Shown in pieces: positions 17,548-24,851 of a stretch of DNA of 64,000 nt. This DNA is from DASZUK01 sp035547695. GTDB taxonomy: Bacteria; Actinomycetota; Acidimicrobiia; Acidimicrobiales; RAAP-2. The position numbers and the translations under genes are program-made. Position 1 is the first letter of the stretch. Each line of letters opens with the position of its first letter. The DNA lies in NCBI GenBank assembly GCA_035547695.1, contig DASZUK010000062.1:186001-250000 (forward strand), written 5' to 3'. The notes below the pieces were generated by a model, which worked only from the letters and a program-made list of their open reading frames with translations, ran no database searches and was not told the DNA's origin.

Positions 17548-17643
17548 CCGGCCCAGTGGCCGGCTCCGGCTCCGTGACCGGCCCGGTGACCGCCTCCGGC
17601 TCCGTGACCGCCTCCGGCTCCGTGACCGGCCCCGTGACCGGCC
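17527..17643 (+). repeat. Tandem repeats spanning a gene junction
   Basis: Units of the type ggctccgtgaccg recur about eight times across the CoA-transferase stop and the amidohydrolase start, giving several in-frame GTG codons for the second gene and a Val-Thr-Gly-Pro/Ser head. The true amidohydrolase start within this repeat is therefore uncertain. Confidence 0.75.
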
Positions 17644-19124
17644 CCAACCGCCTGCTGGTGGCCGGCGGCCGTGTCGGCGGCCTGCCCTGCGATCTCCGGC
17701 TCGACGGCGGCCGCATCGTCGAGGTCGCCCCCGGCCTGGCCCGGCGCCCGGGTGAGCCGGTACTGGACGCCGCCGGCCGGCCGGTGCTCCCCGGCCTACA
17801 CGACCACCACCTCCACCTCCGCGCCCTGGCCGCCGCGGCCGGCTCCGTCACCGCGGGGCCACCGGCCATCACCGACCGCGCCGCCCTGGCCGAGGCCCTC
17901 CGCGGCGCAGCCGCCCGGTTGTCCGGTGGCGCAGCCGCCCGGTTGTCCGGTGGCGGGGGCTGGGTGCGGGCGGTCGGCTACCACGAGTCGGTGGCCGGCC
18001 ACCTCGACCGGGACGCCCTCGACCGGATGCTGCCGGGGGTGCCGGTGCGGGTGCAACATCGGTCCGGGTCGCTGTGGGTGGTCAACTCCGCCGGCGCCGA
18101 CCGGCTGGGGCTGGCGGCGGTGCGGCTGCCGGGAGTGGAGCGCGACGCCGCCGACCGGCCGACGGGCCGGCTGTACCGGATGGACCGGTGGCTGGGGGAG
18201 CAACTGGGGCCGGCCCCCGTCGACCTGGCCGCCACCAGCGCCCGGCTGGCCTCGTTGGGGGTGACCGGTGTCACCGACGCCACCCCGGCGGCCACGGCGC
18301 CCGGGATCGCGGCCCTGGTGGACGACGTGGACGCGGGGCGGTTGGTGCAGCGGCTGCACCTGATGTGCCCACCGGACGTCGTCGGGTGGGGGCACCCGCT
18401 GGTCACCCGGGGGCCGTGCAAGGTGCTGCTGGACGACCGGTCGTTGCCGAGCCCCGACGAGTTGGCCGGCACCGTCGCCGACTGTCACCGGGCCGGGGTG
18501 CCGGTGGCGGTGCACTGTGTCACCGCCGTCCAACTGGTGGTGGCGGTGGCCGCCTTCGACGCCGCCAGGTCCACGGCGCCCAGCCCGCCCGGTGGGGGGC
18601 CGCCGGTGGCCGGGGACCGGATCGAGCACGCCTCCGTCGTCCCCCCGGCTCTGCTCCCCGCCATCCGCCGGTTGGGCCTGACGGTGGTCACCAATCCGTC
18701 GTTCGTGGCCGAGCGCGGCGACGCCTACCTGTCGGAGGTGGACCCGGTCGACCGGCCGGACCTGTACCGCTGTCGCTCCCTCCTCCACGCCGGCGTTCCG
18801 GTGGCCGCCGGCACCGACGCCCCGTTCGCCGATCCGGACCCGCAGCAGGCCGTCGACGCCGCCGTCACCCGGCGCACCCGGTCCGGCCGGTTGCTGGGCC
18901 CCGCCGAGGCCGTCGACCGGCCGGTGGCCCTGGCCCTCTTCGGCGGCCATCCCGGATCACCGGCCACCCCCCGGCGGCTGCGCCCGGGGGAGCCGGCCGA
19001 CCTGTGCATCCCCGACCCGGCCGATCCCGCCGACCCGGACGGCCCTTGGCGGGCGATGGCAGCAACCGTGGTGGCCGGCCGCGTGGTCCACCGCCTTGAC
19101 GGCGTCCTCCTGGAGGGGACCTGA
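17544..19124 (+). CDS. Amidohydrolase family 3 (YtcJ-like) metal-dependent hydrolase
   Basis: The 526-residue protein has a small beta-sandwich followed by a TIM barrel with the metal motif LHDHHLHL at residues 85-92. HCVTAVQL, DRIEHASVV and GTDAPFADPDP are the later metal and catalytic segments of this group of amidohydrolases. Members hydrolyse amide or ester bonds in small molecules; substrate unknown. The GTG start overlaps the CoA-transferase stop by four bases, but translation could begin at any of several GTG codons in the repeat up to about residue 31. A 27-base duplication at about 17908-17961 repeats AAARLSGG. Confidence 0.8.
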   Translation: MTGPVAGSGSVTGPVTASGSVTASGSVTGPVTGPNRLLVAGGRVGGLPCDLRLDGGRIVEVAPGLARRPGEPVLDAAGRPVLPGLHDHHLHLRALAAAAGSVTAGPPAITDRAALAEALRGAAARLSGGAAARLSGGGGWVRAVGYHESVAGHLDRDALDRMLPGVPVRVQHRSGSLWVVNSAGADRLGLAAVRLPGVERDAADRPTGRLYRMDRWLGEQLGPAPVDLAATSARLASLGVTGVTDATPAATAPGIAALVDDVDAGRLVQRLHLMCPPDVVGWGHPLVTRGPCKVLLDDRSLPSPDELAGTVADCHRAGVPVAVHCVTAVQLVVAVAAFDAARSTAPSPPGGGPPVAGDRIEHASVVPPALLPAIRRLGLTVVTNPSFVAERGDAYLSEVDPVDRPDLYRCRSLLHAGVPVAAGTDAPFADPDPQQAVDAAVTRRTRSGRLLGPAEAVDRPVALALFGGHPGSPATPRRLRPGEPADLCIPDPADPADPDGPWRAMAATVVAGRVVHRLDGVLLEGT

Positions 19125-19134
19125 ACGACCGGGG

Positions 19135-19485
19135 TCAGGCGGCGGGGGCCCGGACGGCCTTGCCGCCGAGGGGGGTGGGCGGGTCCTCCAGCTCCACCGG
19201 GGTCATCCGCAGCACCATGGCCGGCAACCGGCCGGCCCGCCGGGCCGTGACCCGCGCACCGTCCCGCCGGGCGGCCACCGCCAACCGGACCAGCGGCGTG
19301 GCCCCGGCGGCGTTCAGGTACCGCAGGTCGGTCAGGTCGAGGACGTAGGCCCCCGCCCGGTCGTCCAGGGCCATGTCCACCGCCTGATCGGCCGCCCCGG
19401 CCGCCGAGAGGTCCAGCTCGCCGCGTAGGACGAGGGTGGTGGTACTGGCCTCTCGGAGGAGGACGGCCTCGAACCCCTGGTTCAT
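19135..19485 (-). CDS. STAS-domain anti-sigma factor antagonist-like protein
   Basis: The 116-residue protein is a lone STAS domain: TLVLRGELDLSAAGAADQAV begins it, and AYVLDLTDLRYLNAAGATPLV holds the site where antagonists have the phosphorylated Ser. Here the sequence is LRYLNAAGA, with Asn in place of the Ser, so phosphorylation control may be lost. ATG 19485 was preferred because TAGGGT lies eight bases before it; an ATG at 19515 would add ten residues. Its upstream region carries element B. Confidence 0.75.
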   Translation of the reverse strand: MNQGFEAVLLREASTTTLVLRGELDLSAAGAADQAVDMALDDRAGAYVLDLTDLRYLNAAGATPLVRLAVAARRDGARVTARRAGRLPAMVLRMTPVELEDPPTPLGGKAVRAPAA

Positions 19486-19550
19486 CCGAGCCAACCCTAA
19501 CCGTGGTGAAACCATCGAGCAACCGAAATCTAACTTTTCAGTGTCCCCGC

Positions 19551-19680
19551 GGGAGGGTCTCGGGGGTCGGGAAAATTCCGACCATCGAAGAATCGCCCTG
19601 GCCAGCGACGACGAGCTGCCGAACGGAGAAAGGGCGTGCCGCTGGCCTGGGGTTCCGCCGATTCTCCGATCGTTGGAATG
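19551..19680. other. Intergenic element B, related to element A at 13748-13877
   Basis: The segment lies between the thioesterase 3' end and the STAS gene. GGTCGG-GAAAATT-CCGACC (19565-19583) and CGA-AGAA-TCG (19586-19595) are hairpins matching those of element A with changed pairs. A longer dyad also exists here: AGAATCG (19589-19595) and CTGGCCAGCG pair with CGCTGGCC and CGATTCT further on, closing most of the element into one long stem. GAGAAAG (19626-19632), ATTCT (19661-19665) and CGTTGGAA (19671-19678) match element A in sequence and spacing. On the minus strand it would form a leader for the STAS gene. Confidence 0.6.
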
Positions 19681-19729
19681 AAACGAACCGCCAAGCTCCC
19701 CGCCCTCCCCGCCCCCCCGGGCCCCGCCG

Positions 19730-20140
19730 TCAGTCTCGGGGGGTGAACAGATAGGTCGAACTGGCCCGGGCCACCACCGTGCCCCGGTCGTCGGTGATCT
19801 CGGCCTCCGCGAACGCCACCCGGGACCCCGCGGACAGCACCCGGGCGGTGCAGTGCAGTGTCCCCCCCACCCGGGCGGCCGCGGTGAAGCTGGTCTTCAT
19901 CTCCACGTTCGCCGAGTACACCCTGCGGCCGTTCGCGTTGGCCCAGGTGATCGTCGCCGACCCCATCGCCGAGTCCGCCATCGCTCCCAGGAACCCGCCC
20001 TGCAGGACGCCGGCCGGGTTCGCGAACCGCTCATCCGCCGGCATCCGCCACACCGTCACCCCCGGTTCGGACTTGTCCACGCACGTCATCCCGAGCGTCA
20101 GCTCGCAGTTGGGGGGAACCTGCACCGGCGGCCGGGCCAT
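19730..20140 (-). CDS. PaaI-like hotdog-fold thioesterase
   Basis: The 136-residue protein has a single hotdog domain. The segment NPAGVLQGGFLGAMADSAMG corresponds to the family motif in which the Asn/Asp and the residues of the HGG turn hold the thioester; the usual His is Gln (LQGG) as in several actinobacterial members. VEMKTSFTAAARVGGTLHCTARV is the following conserved strand. It likely hydrolyses an acyl-CoA. The start ATG is supported by TACGTT seven bases upstream. Confidence 0.8.
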   Translation of the reverse strand: MARPPVQVPPNCELTLGMTCVDKSEPGVTVWRMPADERFANPAGVLQGGFLGAMADSAMGSATITWANANGRRVYSANVEMKTSFTAAARVGGTLHCTARVLSAGSRVAFAEAEITDDRGTVVARASSTYLFTPRD

Positions 20141-20147
20141 GGCCGAG

Positions 20148-20153
20148 AACGTA
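20148..20153 (-). promoter_or_regulatory. -10 box of the thioesterase gene
   Basis: TACGTT on the minus strand, preceded by GG, lies seven bases before the ATG at 20140, giving the leaderless spacing seen elsewhere in the window. Confidence 0.5.
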
Positions 20154-20196
20154 CCCCGTCCCGGCCGAGCCGGCCGGGACGGGACAGGATGGGGCC

Positions 20197-20391
20197 GTGG
20201 GCGACGTGCCGGCATCCGAGGACGAGTCCGCCACCGTTGCCGCCCTAGACGCCGAGGTGGCCCGGCTGAACGACGAGGTCGCCCGCCTGGAGGCCGAGGT
20301 GGCCCGGCTGAACAACGAGGTGGCCCGGCTCCGCGAGGAGCTCCGCCGGACGCGCCGGGACCAGCACGAGGCTCCGCCCCACTACCTGTAG
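20197..20391 (+). CDS. Coiled-coil microprotein
   Basis: The 64-residue protein is almost entirely a coiled coil: the seven-residue unit EVARLND/EVARLEA/EVARLNN/EVARLRE occurs four times, with Val and Leu in the a and d positions and Glu/Arg salt-bridge positions outside, as in a leucine zipper. It has no other domain. It could be a dimerisation or scaffold peptide. The GTG start sits six bases after CAGGAT. The repeated codons gaggtggcccggctgaac are nearly identical, so part of the pattern may come from recent tandem duplication. Its 3' end overlaps the convergent membrane gene by ten bases. Confidence 0.6.
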   Translation: MGDVPASEDESATVAALDAEVARLNDEVARLEAEVARLNNEVARLREELRRTRRDQHEAPPHYL

Positions 20392-21170
20392 GACGACCTG
20401 TAGGCCCCCACCCCCACCTGCTGGCGCCGGCGTCCGGCGGCCACCGAGACCGCCACGACCACCGCTCCGGCCACGACCACCGCGGCGGCCATGACGGGGA
20501 TGGAACCGGTCAGCGTCGCCCCCACCGCCACCTCGACCAGCACCATGGCCTGCCGGCTCCGGCGGTCCCAGGCGGCGAACCGGGCATGGAACCGGCGGAG
20601 GGCCTCGGGGGTGTCGAGGCCCCGGCCCAACAGCACCGCCAGGCCGCGGACCACGCCGAACAGCACCCCGGCGGCCACGGCCACCGCCGGCCGGCCGGTG
20701 AGGCCGCCGAGCACCACCACCAGGTACACCCCGGCCGTCACCACGTAGGTGGCCACTCCGCAGCCGATCTGCAGCCCGAACCCGGCGCCGTACACCCACG
20801 GTCGGAACTGGTCCAGCCACCGCTCGTTGACCTGCCGGTGGTGCCCCACCGCCCGCCGGCCCGCCCACCGCAGGTCGGCCCCGGCCGCCAGCAACGCCGC
20901 GGCCGCCGCCACCAGTGCGACGACGGTGCTGCCCGCCGCCCCCGGCACCGCGGCCACCGCAGCGCCGACCGCAGCGCCCACCGCCCCCAGGGCCGCCCCG
21001 CCCACGACCGCCCCCGCCACGAACCACGCGGCGGTGGTCCCGAACCGGGTGCCCCGACCGCGCTCCCCCAACGGGGTCAGGGTGGACAGCATGGACACCC
21101 CGCACGGCGACCACGTCGACCGGGCCGCCGCGGCCGCGGCCACCACCAGCACCGTCACGACCAGTACCAA
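20382..21170 (-). CDS. CcdA/DsbD-like membrane protein of the MauE-MauD-like operon
   Basis: The 262-residue membrane protein starts with a hydrophobic segment ending in TWSPCGVSMLSTLTPLGERG (Cys23), a motif resembling the SPC of CcdA/DsbD thiol-electron carriers. A second cysteine lies near residue 137 in QIGCGVATYVV, within another membrane helix. Six or seven membrane segments are visible. By analogy with CcdA it would carry reducing equivalents across the membrane to the MauD-like thioredoxin encoded in the same operon. The TTG start is chosen because GGAGAGGAG lies six bases before it, 25 bases after the preceding gene. Confidence 0.65.
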   Translation of the reverse strand: MVLVVTVLVVAAAAAARSTWSPCGVSMLSTLTPLGERGRGTRFGTTAAWFVAGAVVGGAALGAVGAAVGAAVAAVPGAAGSTVVALVAAAAALLAAGADLRWAGRRAVGHHRQVNERWLDQFRPWVYGAGFGLQIGCGVATYVVTAGVYLVVVLGGLTGRPAVAVAAGVLFGVVRGLAVLLGRGLDTPEALRRFHARFAAWDRRSRQAMVLVEVAVGATLTGSIPVMAAAVVVAGAVVVAVSVAAGRRRQQVGVGAYRSSYR

Positions 21171-21195
21171 CTGCCGCTCCTCTCCGGTCGGGGCC

Positions 21196-22218
21196 TCACG
21201 CCGGAGACCCGTAGAACGGGACGTCGAAGCTGAAGATGCCGCCGTCGGCGGCCACCAGCCAGTACCCGGCAGCCTTCGCCGCCGCGGCCATCCCCACGAT
21301 CGGCTTGGCCAACGGCTGCCCCCCCATCGACCCGTAGAACGGGGCGTCCCCGAACGCGAACACCCCGCCGTCCGACGCCACGAACCAGTACCCCTGCCCG
21401 GTCGGCGTCGCCGCCATCCCCACGATCGGCTGGTTCAGGGCCAGCGCCGACGCGTCCCCCTCGAACGCGACGTCGCCGTACGCGAACAGCCGGCCGAACG
21501 CGGTCAGCACCGCGTAGCCGCCACCGTCCACCGCGGCCGCCACCCCCACCGTCTCGCAGTTGGTTGTCGGCGATGTGCACGGCGGCGGTGGCGGTGCCGG
21601 CACCGCCGCCGTCCAGCAGGCCGCCGTCTGCTCCGCCGTCCCTGTGTCCTGGGCGTTGGTGGTGGTGCAGCTCGGGTCCACCTGCCACGGCGGCACGCAG
21701 GCCACCACCCGGCACACGATCCGGCCCATGCAGGCCACGTCCTGGTTGCACTGCCCGTACCGGAACTGCAGGCAGCCCGTCATGTACGAGTTGCAGCCGG
21801 CCGGCCCGCAGCCGCAGGACGTCCCGTCGCAGCCGGTGCCGCAGAACGGCCAGCCCCCGCCGCACCCGTCGGTGCAGGTGCACGACGCATTGCAGTCCAT
21901 GTAGTACCGCGGGCCGTCGCAGTAGCTGGAGTTGTCCGCCTTCCACCACCCCCCCATCACCGTCCCGGTGGGGCAGTAGTTGTAGCCGCCGTTCACCGAG
22001 CAGCAGAACTCGCTGAACCCCGAGCAGCACGTGCTGCCGCAGCCGCAGCCGGCGTCCCCGCACCGGCAGATGTACCCGTAGGCCGTGCCCGGCCGCAGCA
22101 CCAGGTCCACCCCGGACCCGACCGCGATGGCGCTGCCGACGAACGCGGACCGGTTCACGAAGCTCCGCCGCGACAGCCGGGACTCCAAGAACCCCGACGC
22201 CCGCTCCACCAGCGTCAT
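21196..22218 (-). CDS. Tat-exported, Cys-rich methylamine dehydrogenase light-chain-like protein fused to propeller repeats
   Basis: The 340-residue protein begins with a twin-arginine signal (SRLSRRSFVNRS, RR at 17-18) and a hydrophobic core. Residues 50-221 hold about 28 cysteines. NYCPTGTVMGGWWKAD and YYMDCNASCTC resemble NCPPGT...SWVASC and AYRDCCGYNVSGRCPC of methylamine dehydrogenase light chain, whose Trp57 and Trp108 form tryptophan tryptophylquinone. Trp91/92 lies close to the first position; the second appears replaced by Ala162 in DVACMG. Residues 224-340 are two to three propeller-like repeats (GQGYWFVASDGGVFAFGD, FYGS). The ATG overlaps the mauE-like stop by four bases. Export after folding, with disulfides formed by MauD/MauE-like partners, is likely; activity is unknown. 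Confidence 0.7.
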   Translation of the reverse strand: MTLVERASGFLESRLSRRSFVNRSAFVGSAIAVGSGVDLVLRPGTAYGYICRCGDAGCGCGSTCCSGFSEFCCSVNGGYNYCPTGTVMGGWWKADNSSYCDGPRYYMDCNASCTCTDGCGGGWPFCGTGCDGTSCGCGPAGCNSYMTGCLQFRYGQCNQDVACMGRIVCRVVACVPPWQVDPSCTTTNAQDTGTAEQTAACWTAAVPAPPPPPCTSPTTNCETVGVAAAVDGGGYAVLTAFGRLFAYGDVAFEGDASALALNQPIVGMAATPTGQGYWFVASDGGVFAFGDAPFYGSMGGQPLAKPIVGMAAAAKAAGYWLVAADGGIFSFDVPFYGSPA

Positions 22219-22832
22219 CCCGCCGTCCCGTCCCCGAACCGCCGCCCGGCGGCACCGGCCCCGAACAGCCGCCGGGCGGCGGCGGCCCCGAACAGCCGCC
22301 GGGCGGCGGCGAGGCGGCCCCAGGTGGTCAGCGACAGGCCCCCCACCACCGCGCAGGCCGCGGCGGCCAGCACCAGCGGCACCCCGTCCCACGGCTGCCC
22401 CGCCACCGCCACCGCCGTCCACCCCGCCGGGCCGGCCGTGGTCGACGCGGCGACCGCCACCCACGCCGCCGCGGCCGCCAGTCCCAGGTCGACCACCACG
22501 TGCAGCACCGTCGGCGGCGTGTCCGGCCGCCCGAAGCACCCGCAGGTGGCCAGCGGCCCGCCGCGGCGCAGCGCCAGCACCACGAACCCGGCGAACCCCG
22601 CGTAGGACGCCGCCACCATCGCGGCCACCACCGGGTCGGCCACCACCAACCCGGCCACCCCCAGCGCCGCTTCGGCCCCGGCCCCGATCCGGACCACCCA
22701 GGCCAACCCGGTGGCCCCGCCGCCGACGACGTGGGCCGCCGCCCGGGCCGTGTCGCCGGGGCGGGCGGCCTTCCCCACGCCCGCCACCACCAGCAGGGCG
22801 CAGGCCGCCAGGTACGGACCCATCAGCGCCAT
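22215..22832 (-). CDS. MauE-like membrane protein
   Basis: The 205-residue protein has four or five membrane segments in the DoxX/MauE arrangement and the vicinal motif ATCGCFGRP (Cys97, Cys99) in a loop. In methylamine utilisation MauE and MauD are needed to form the many disulfides of the light chain. It ends in an Ala/Arg-rich repeat tail (AAARRLFGAAAARRLFG). The stop is overlapped by the ATG of the light-chain-like gene, so the pair is coupled. Confidence 0.75.
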   Translation of the reverse strand: MALMGPYLAACALLVVAGVGKAARPGDTARAAAHVVGGGATGLAWVVRIGAGAEAALGVAGLVVADPVVAAMVAASYAGFAGFVVLALRRGGPLATCGCFGRPDTPPTVLHVVVDLGLAAAAAWVAVAASTTAGPAGWTAVAVAGQPWDGVPLVLAAAACAVVGGLSLTTWGRLAAARRLFGAAAARRLFGAGAAGRRFGDGTAG

Positions 22833-22869
22833 CGGTCCACCCCCGCCCGGCGGCGCACCGCCGTCGCGC

Positions 22870-23355
22870 TCAGTTCCACGGGTCCCCGGCCACCGCCGCC
22901 GCCATCGGGTGCAGCACCACCGACGACAGCAGCCGGTCCACCCGCGGCGCCAGCACCCCCCGCCGGCCGTGGGACCCCAGCACCGCGTAGAACGTGAACG
23001 GCCGGCCGGCCTCCGTGAAGAACCACTGCGTCCCCGACTGCTCCGCCAGCCCCCGTCGCAGCACCGTCGGCCGGAAGTGCTCCGGGCCCAGCCGTCCCGG
23101 CCGGCCCTGCCGGGCGAACAGCGCCTTCCCCACCGACTCCGGCCCGTACTCGAACAGCACCGCGAACACGTCTGTCGGCCCCAGCGCCGTCACCACCCCC
23201 CCGCCGAAGTCCCCCGCGCCGGCCGGCAGCGGCACCGTGGCGAAGTGCGCCACCGGCCTCGTCACCTCCCCGCCGACCGGCTTCCGCATGAAGATCCGCC
23301 CGCCGAACCCCGCCGGCAGCGCCGCCTCGATCCCGTGGGCCCGCAGCACCGCCAT
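22870..23355 (-). CDS. Protein of unknown function in the MauE/MauD-like operon
   Basis: I do not recognise this 161-residue protein. It has no signal peptide or clear membrane segment and only ordinary charged and hydrophobic stretches such as DVFAVLFEYGPESVGKALF and GTQWFFTEAGRPFTFYAVLG, which suggest a compact alpha/beta fold. It sits between the MauE-like and MauD-like genes, 16 bases after the latter and 37 before the former, so it is almost certainly part of the same transcript. Chaperone or regulatory roles for the exported Cys-rich protein are possible but unsupported. Confidence 0.6.
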   Translation of the reverse strand: MAVLRAHGIEAALPAGFGGRIFMRKPVGGEVTRPVAHFATVPLPAGAGDFGGGVVTALGPTDVFAVLFEYGPESVGKALFARQGRPGRLGPEHFRPTVLRRGLAEQSGTQWFFTEAGRPFTFYAVLGSHGRRGVLAPRVDRLLSSVVLHPMAAAVAGDPWN

Positions 23356-23371
23356 CCGAACGTCTTCCGCC

Positions 23372-24316
23372 CTACCTGCCCGGGTTGGCCGCCACCCGGC
23401 CCACCCCGTACAGGTCGTCCAGCGACGCCGGGTACAGGCTGGGGTCCCCCGGCAGGATCCCGGCGGCCCGCAGCGCCCGGTCGTTCGCCCGCTCCCGGGT
23501 CGGCCCGTCCCCGCCGGTGCCCCGGTCCGGGCCCCGCCGGCCGGCCCCGGGGGAGCCACCGGCCGCGGCACCGCCGTGCCCTGCCCCGCCCGGGCCGCCG
23601 CCCTCGGCCCCGTCCTGCCCCGCCCCGCCCTGGCCGTCGTCGGCGTCCCGCTCCAACTGGGCCCGCCGCACCAGGTCCACCACCTGCCCGAACGTGTTGG
23701 CGATCCCCTCACCGATCCGCCGCCCCCGGGCCCCGTCCACCAGCACGAAGAACGGTGATCCCGGCACCTCGTAGTCCGTCCACGCCTCCGTCGACATCAC
23801 CACCGCGGTCCCCGGCGCCGCGGCCGCCTTCGCCGCCACCTCCCCCCGGATCTCCAGCTCCGGGCCCTTCGTCACCACCAGCAGGTCCACCCCCGGTGGC
23901 AGCGCCGCCTGTCCCGGCCCCCCGGCGAACCCCTGCCAGAACCCCTGGCAGCTACTGCACCCGCTGGACAGGAACGCCAGCAGCGTCAGCCGCCCGTTGG
24001 TCCCCACCGCCACCGCCAGGCCGTCCCCGGCCGGGGTCACCCCGGCCACCGTCGCCGTCGCCGACGTGCTCCGCTCCGACGGCAGCGTCGGCCCCATCGT
24101 CACCGGCACCGCCCGGTCCCCGCCCGCCGGGCCTGTGCCCGCCGGGCCGGCGCCTGCGGGGCCGGCGCCTGTGGGGCCAGTCACTGCCGGGTCCCCGACC
24201 CCGGCGCCGAGGGAGTGCAGCGCCCGCAGGATGTCGGCGTGGCTCCGCAGCAGCCCGGCCACCAGGACGGCCAGCAACAGCACCACCACGGTCAGGACGA
24301 CGACCAGTGCCACCAA
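23372..24316 (-). CDS. MauD/TlpA-like membrane-anchored thioredoxin-fold protein
   Basis: About 314 residues: one N-terminal membrane helix (ALVVVLTVVVLLLAVLVAGLL), a Gly/Ala/Pro linker, then a thioredoxin domain with Cys120 and Cys123 in FLSSGCSSCQGFWQGF and the cis-Pro segment EVPGSPFFVLVDG. The C-terminal 80 residues are low complexity followed by DPSLYPASLDDLYGVGRVA. MauD-type proteins handle disulfides in the exported light chain. The TTG start lies eight bases after GAGGAGG; GTG 24313 and an upstream ATG at 24427 are alternatives. It is the first gene of a five-gene minus-strand operon, divergent from arsR. Confidence 0.75.
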   Translation of the reverse strand: MVALVVVLTVVVLLLAVLVAGLLRSHADILRALHSLGAGVGDPAVTGPTGAGPAGAGPAGTGPAGGDRAVPVTMGPTLPSERSTSATATVAGVTPAGDGLAVAVGTNGRLTLLAFLSSGCSSCQGFWQGFAGGPGQAALPPGVDLLVVTKGPELEIRGEVAAKAAAAPGTAVVMSTEAWTDYEVPGSPFFVLVDGARGRRIGEGIANTFGQVVDLVRRAQLERDADDGQGGAGQDGAEGGGPGGAGHGGAAAGGSPGAGRRGPDRGTGGDGPTRERANDRALRAAGILPGDPSLYPASLDDLYGVGRVAANPGR

Positions 24317-24433
24317 TGCGATCGCCTCCTCGTCACCGCTGCTGCTGCCCGCTCCCCTTCGGGAGCGCCCGAGCCATTGTGGAGCACCCGCCCGGCCAAG
24401 TGGTCGATGCCGCCACCCTGCGGCCATGTCTCC

Positions 24434-24470
24434 ACGTAAGTTGACACTTACGTAAGGATATGCTTACAAT
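24434..24470 (+). promoter_or_regulatory. Consensus promoter with ArsR operator
   Basis: TTGACA (24441-24446) and TACAAT (24465-24470) are 18 bases apart. ACGTAAG-TTGACA-CTTACGT (24434-24453) is a perfect dyad centred on the -35, CTTACGTAAG (24447-24456) is a second, and GTAAG-GATATG-CTTAC fills the rest of the spacer. The GTG start follows six bases after the -10. Stacked GTAAG half-sites are typical of an ArsR-type operator, so tight autorepression is likely. Confidence 0.75.
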
Positions 24471-24476
24471 AGGGAG

Positions 24477-24851
24477 GTGGATGCCGCCCTGAAAGCGTTG
24501 GCCGAGCCCCGCCGGCGGGCCATCCTGCGGCTGGTGTGGTCCCGGGAGATGACGGCGTCGGACATCGCCGCCCAGTTCCGAGACGTCAGCCGGCCGGCCA
24601 TCTCCCAGCACCTCGGCGTGCTCCGCGAAGCCCACCTGGTGGTGGAGCGCCGTGACGGCGTCCGCCGCCTGTACCGGGCCGACCGGGAGGAGATGGCCAA
24701 CGTACGAGACCAGTTGGACCGCTACTGGACCACCGGGCTGGACCGCCTCCGCGACGTCGCCGAGGCCGCCCAGCGCGAGAAGGACCGTACCCACCACGAC
24801 CCCGCCGGCAGCGGCGGGGACCACAACCGACACAGGAGAGGAGCACACTGA
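24477..24851 (+). CDS. ArsR-family transcriptional repressor
   Basis: The 124-residue protein has a winged-helix core: ALAEPRRRAILRLV, SDIAAQFRDVSRPAISQHLGVLREAHLV and the wing ERRDGVRRLYRADREEM. No metal-binding cysteines are present, which fits the ArsR subgroup paired with SRPBCC proteins instead of metal sensors. The last 30 residues are polar with several His. It is leaderless from the promoter at 24434-24470 and its stop overlaps the next start (TGATG), so regulator and SRPBCC protein are one operon. Confidence 0.85.
   Translation: MDAALKALAEPRRRAILRLVWSREMTASDIAAQFRDVSRPAISQHLGVLREAHLVVERRDGVRRLYRADREEMANVRDQLDRYWTTGLDRLRDVAEAAQREKDRTHHDPAGSGGDHNRHRRGAH

Noticed and set aside
19601..19660. 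CTGGCCAG palindromes as insertion sequence ends
   Set aside because: No transposase, no target duplication and no similar end within a plausible distance.
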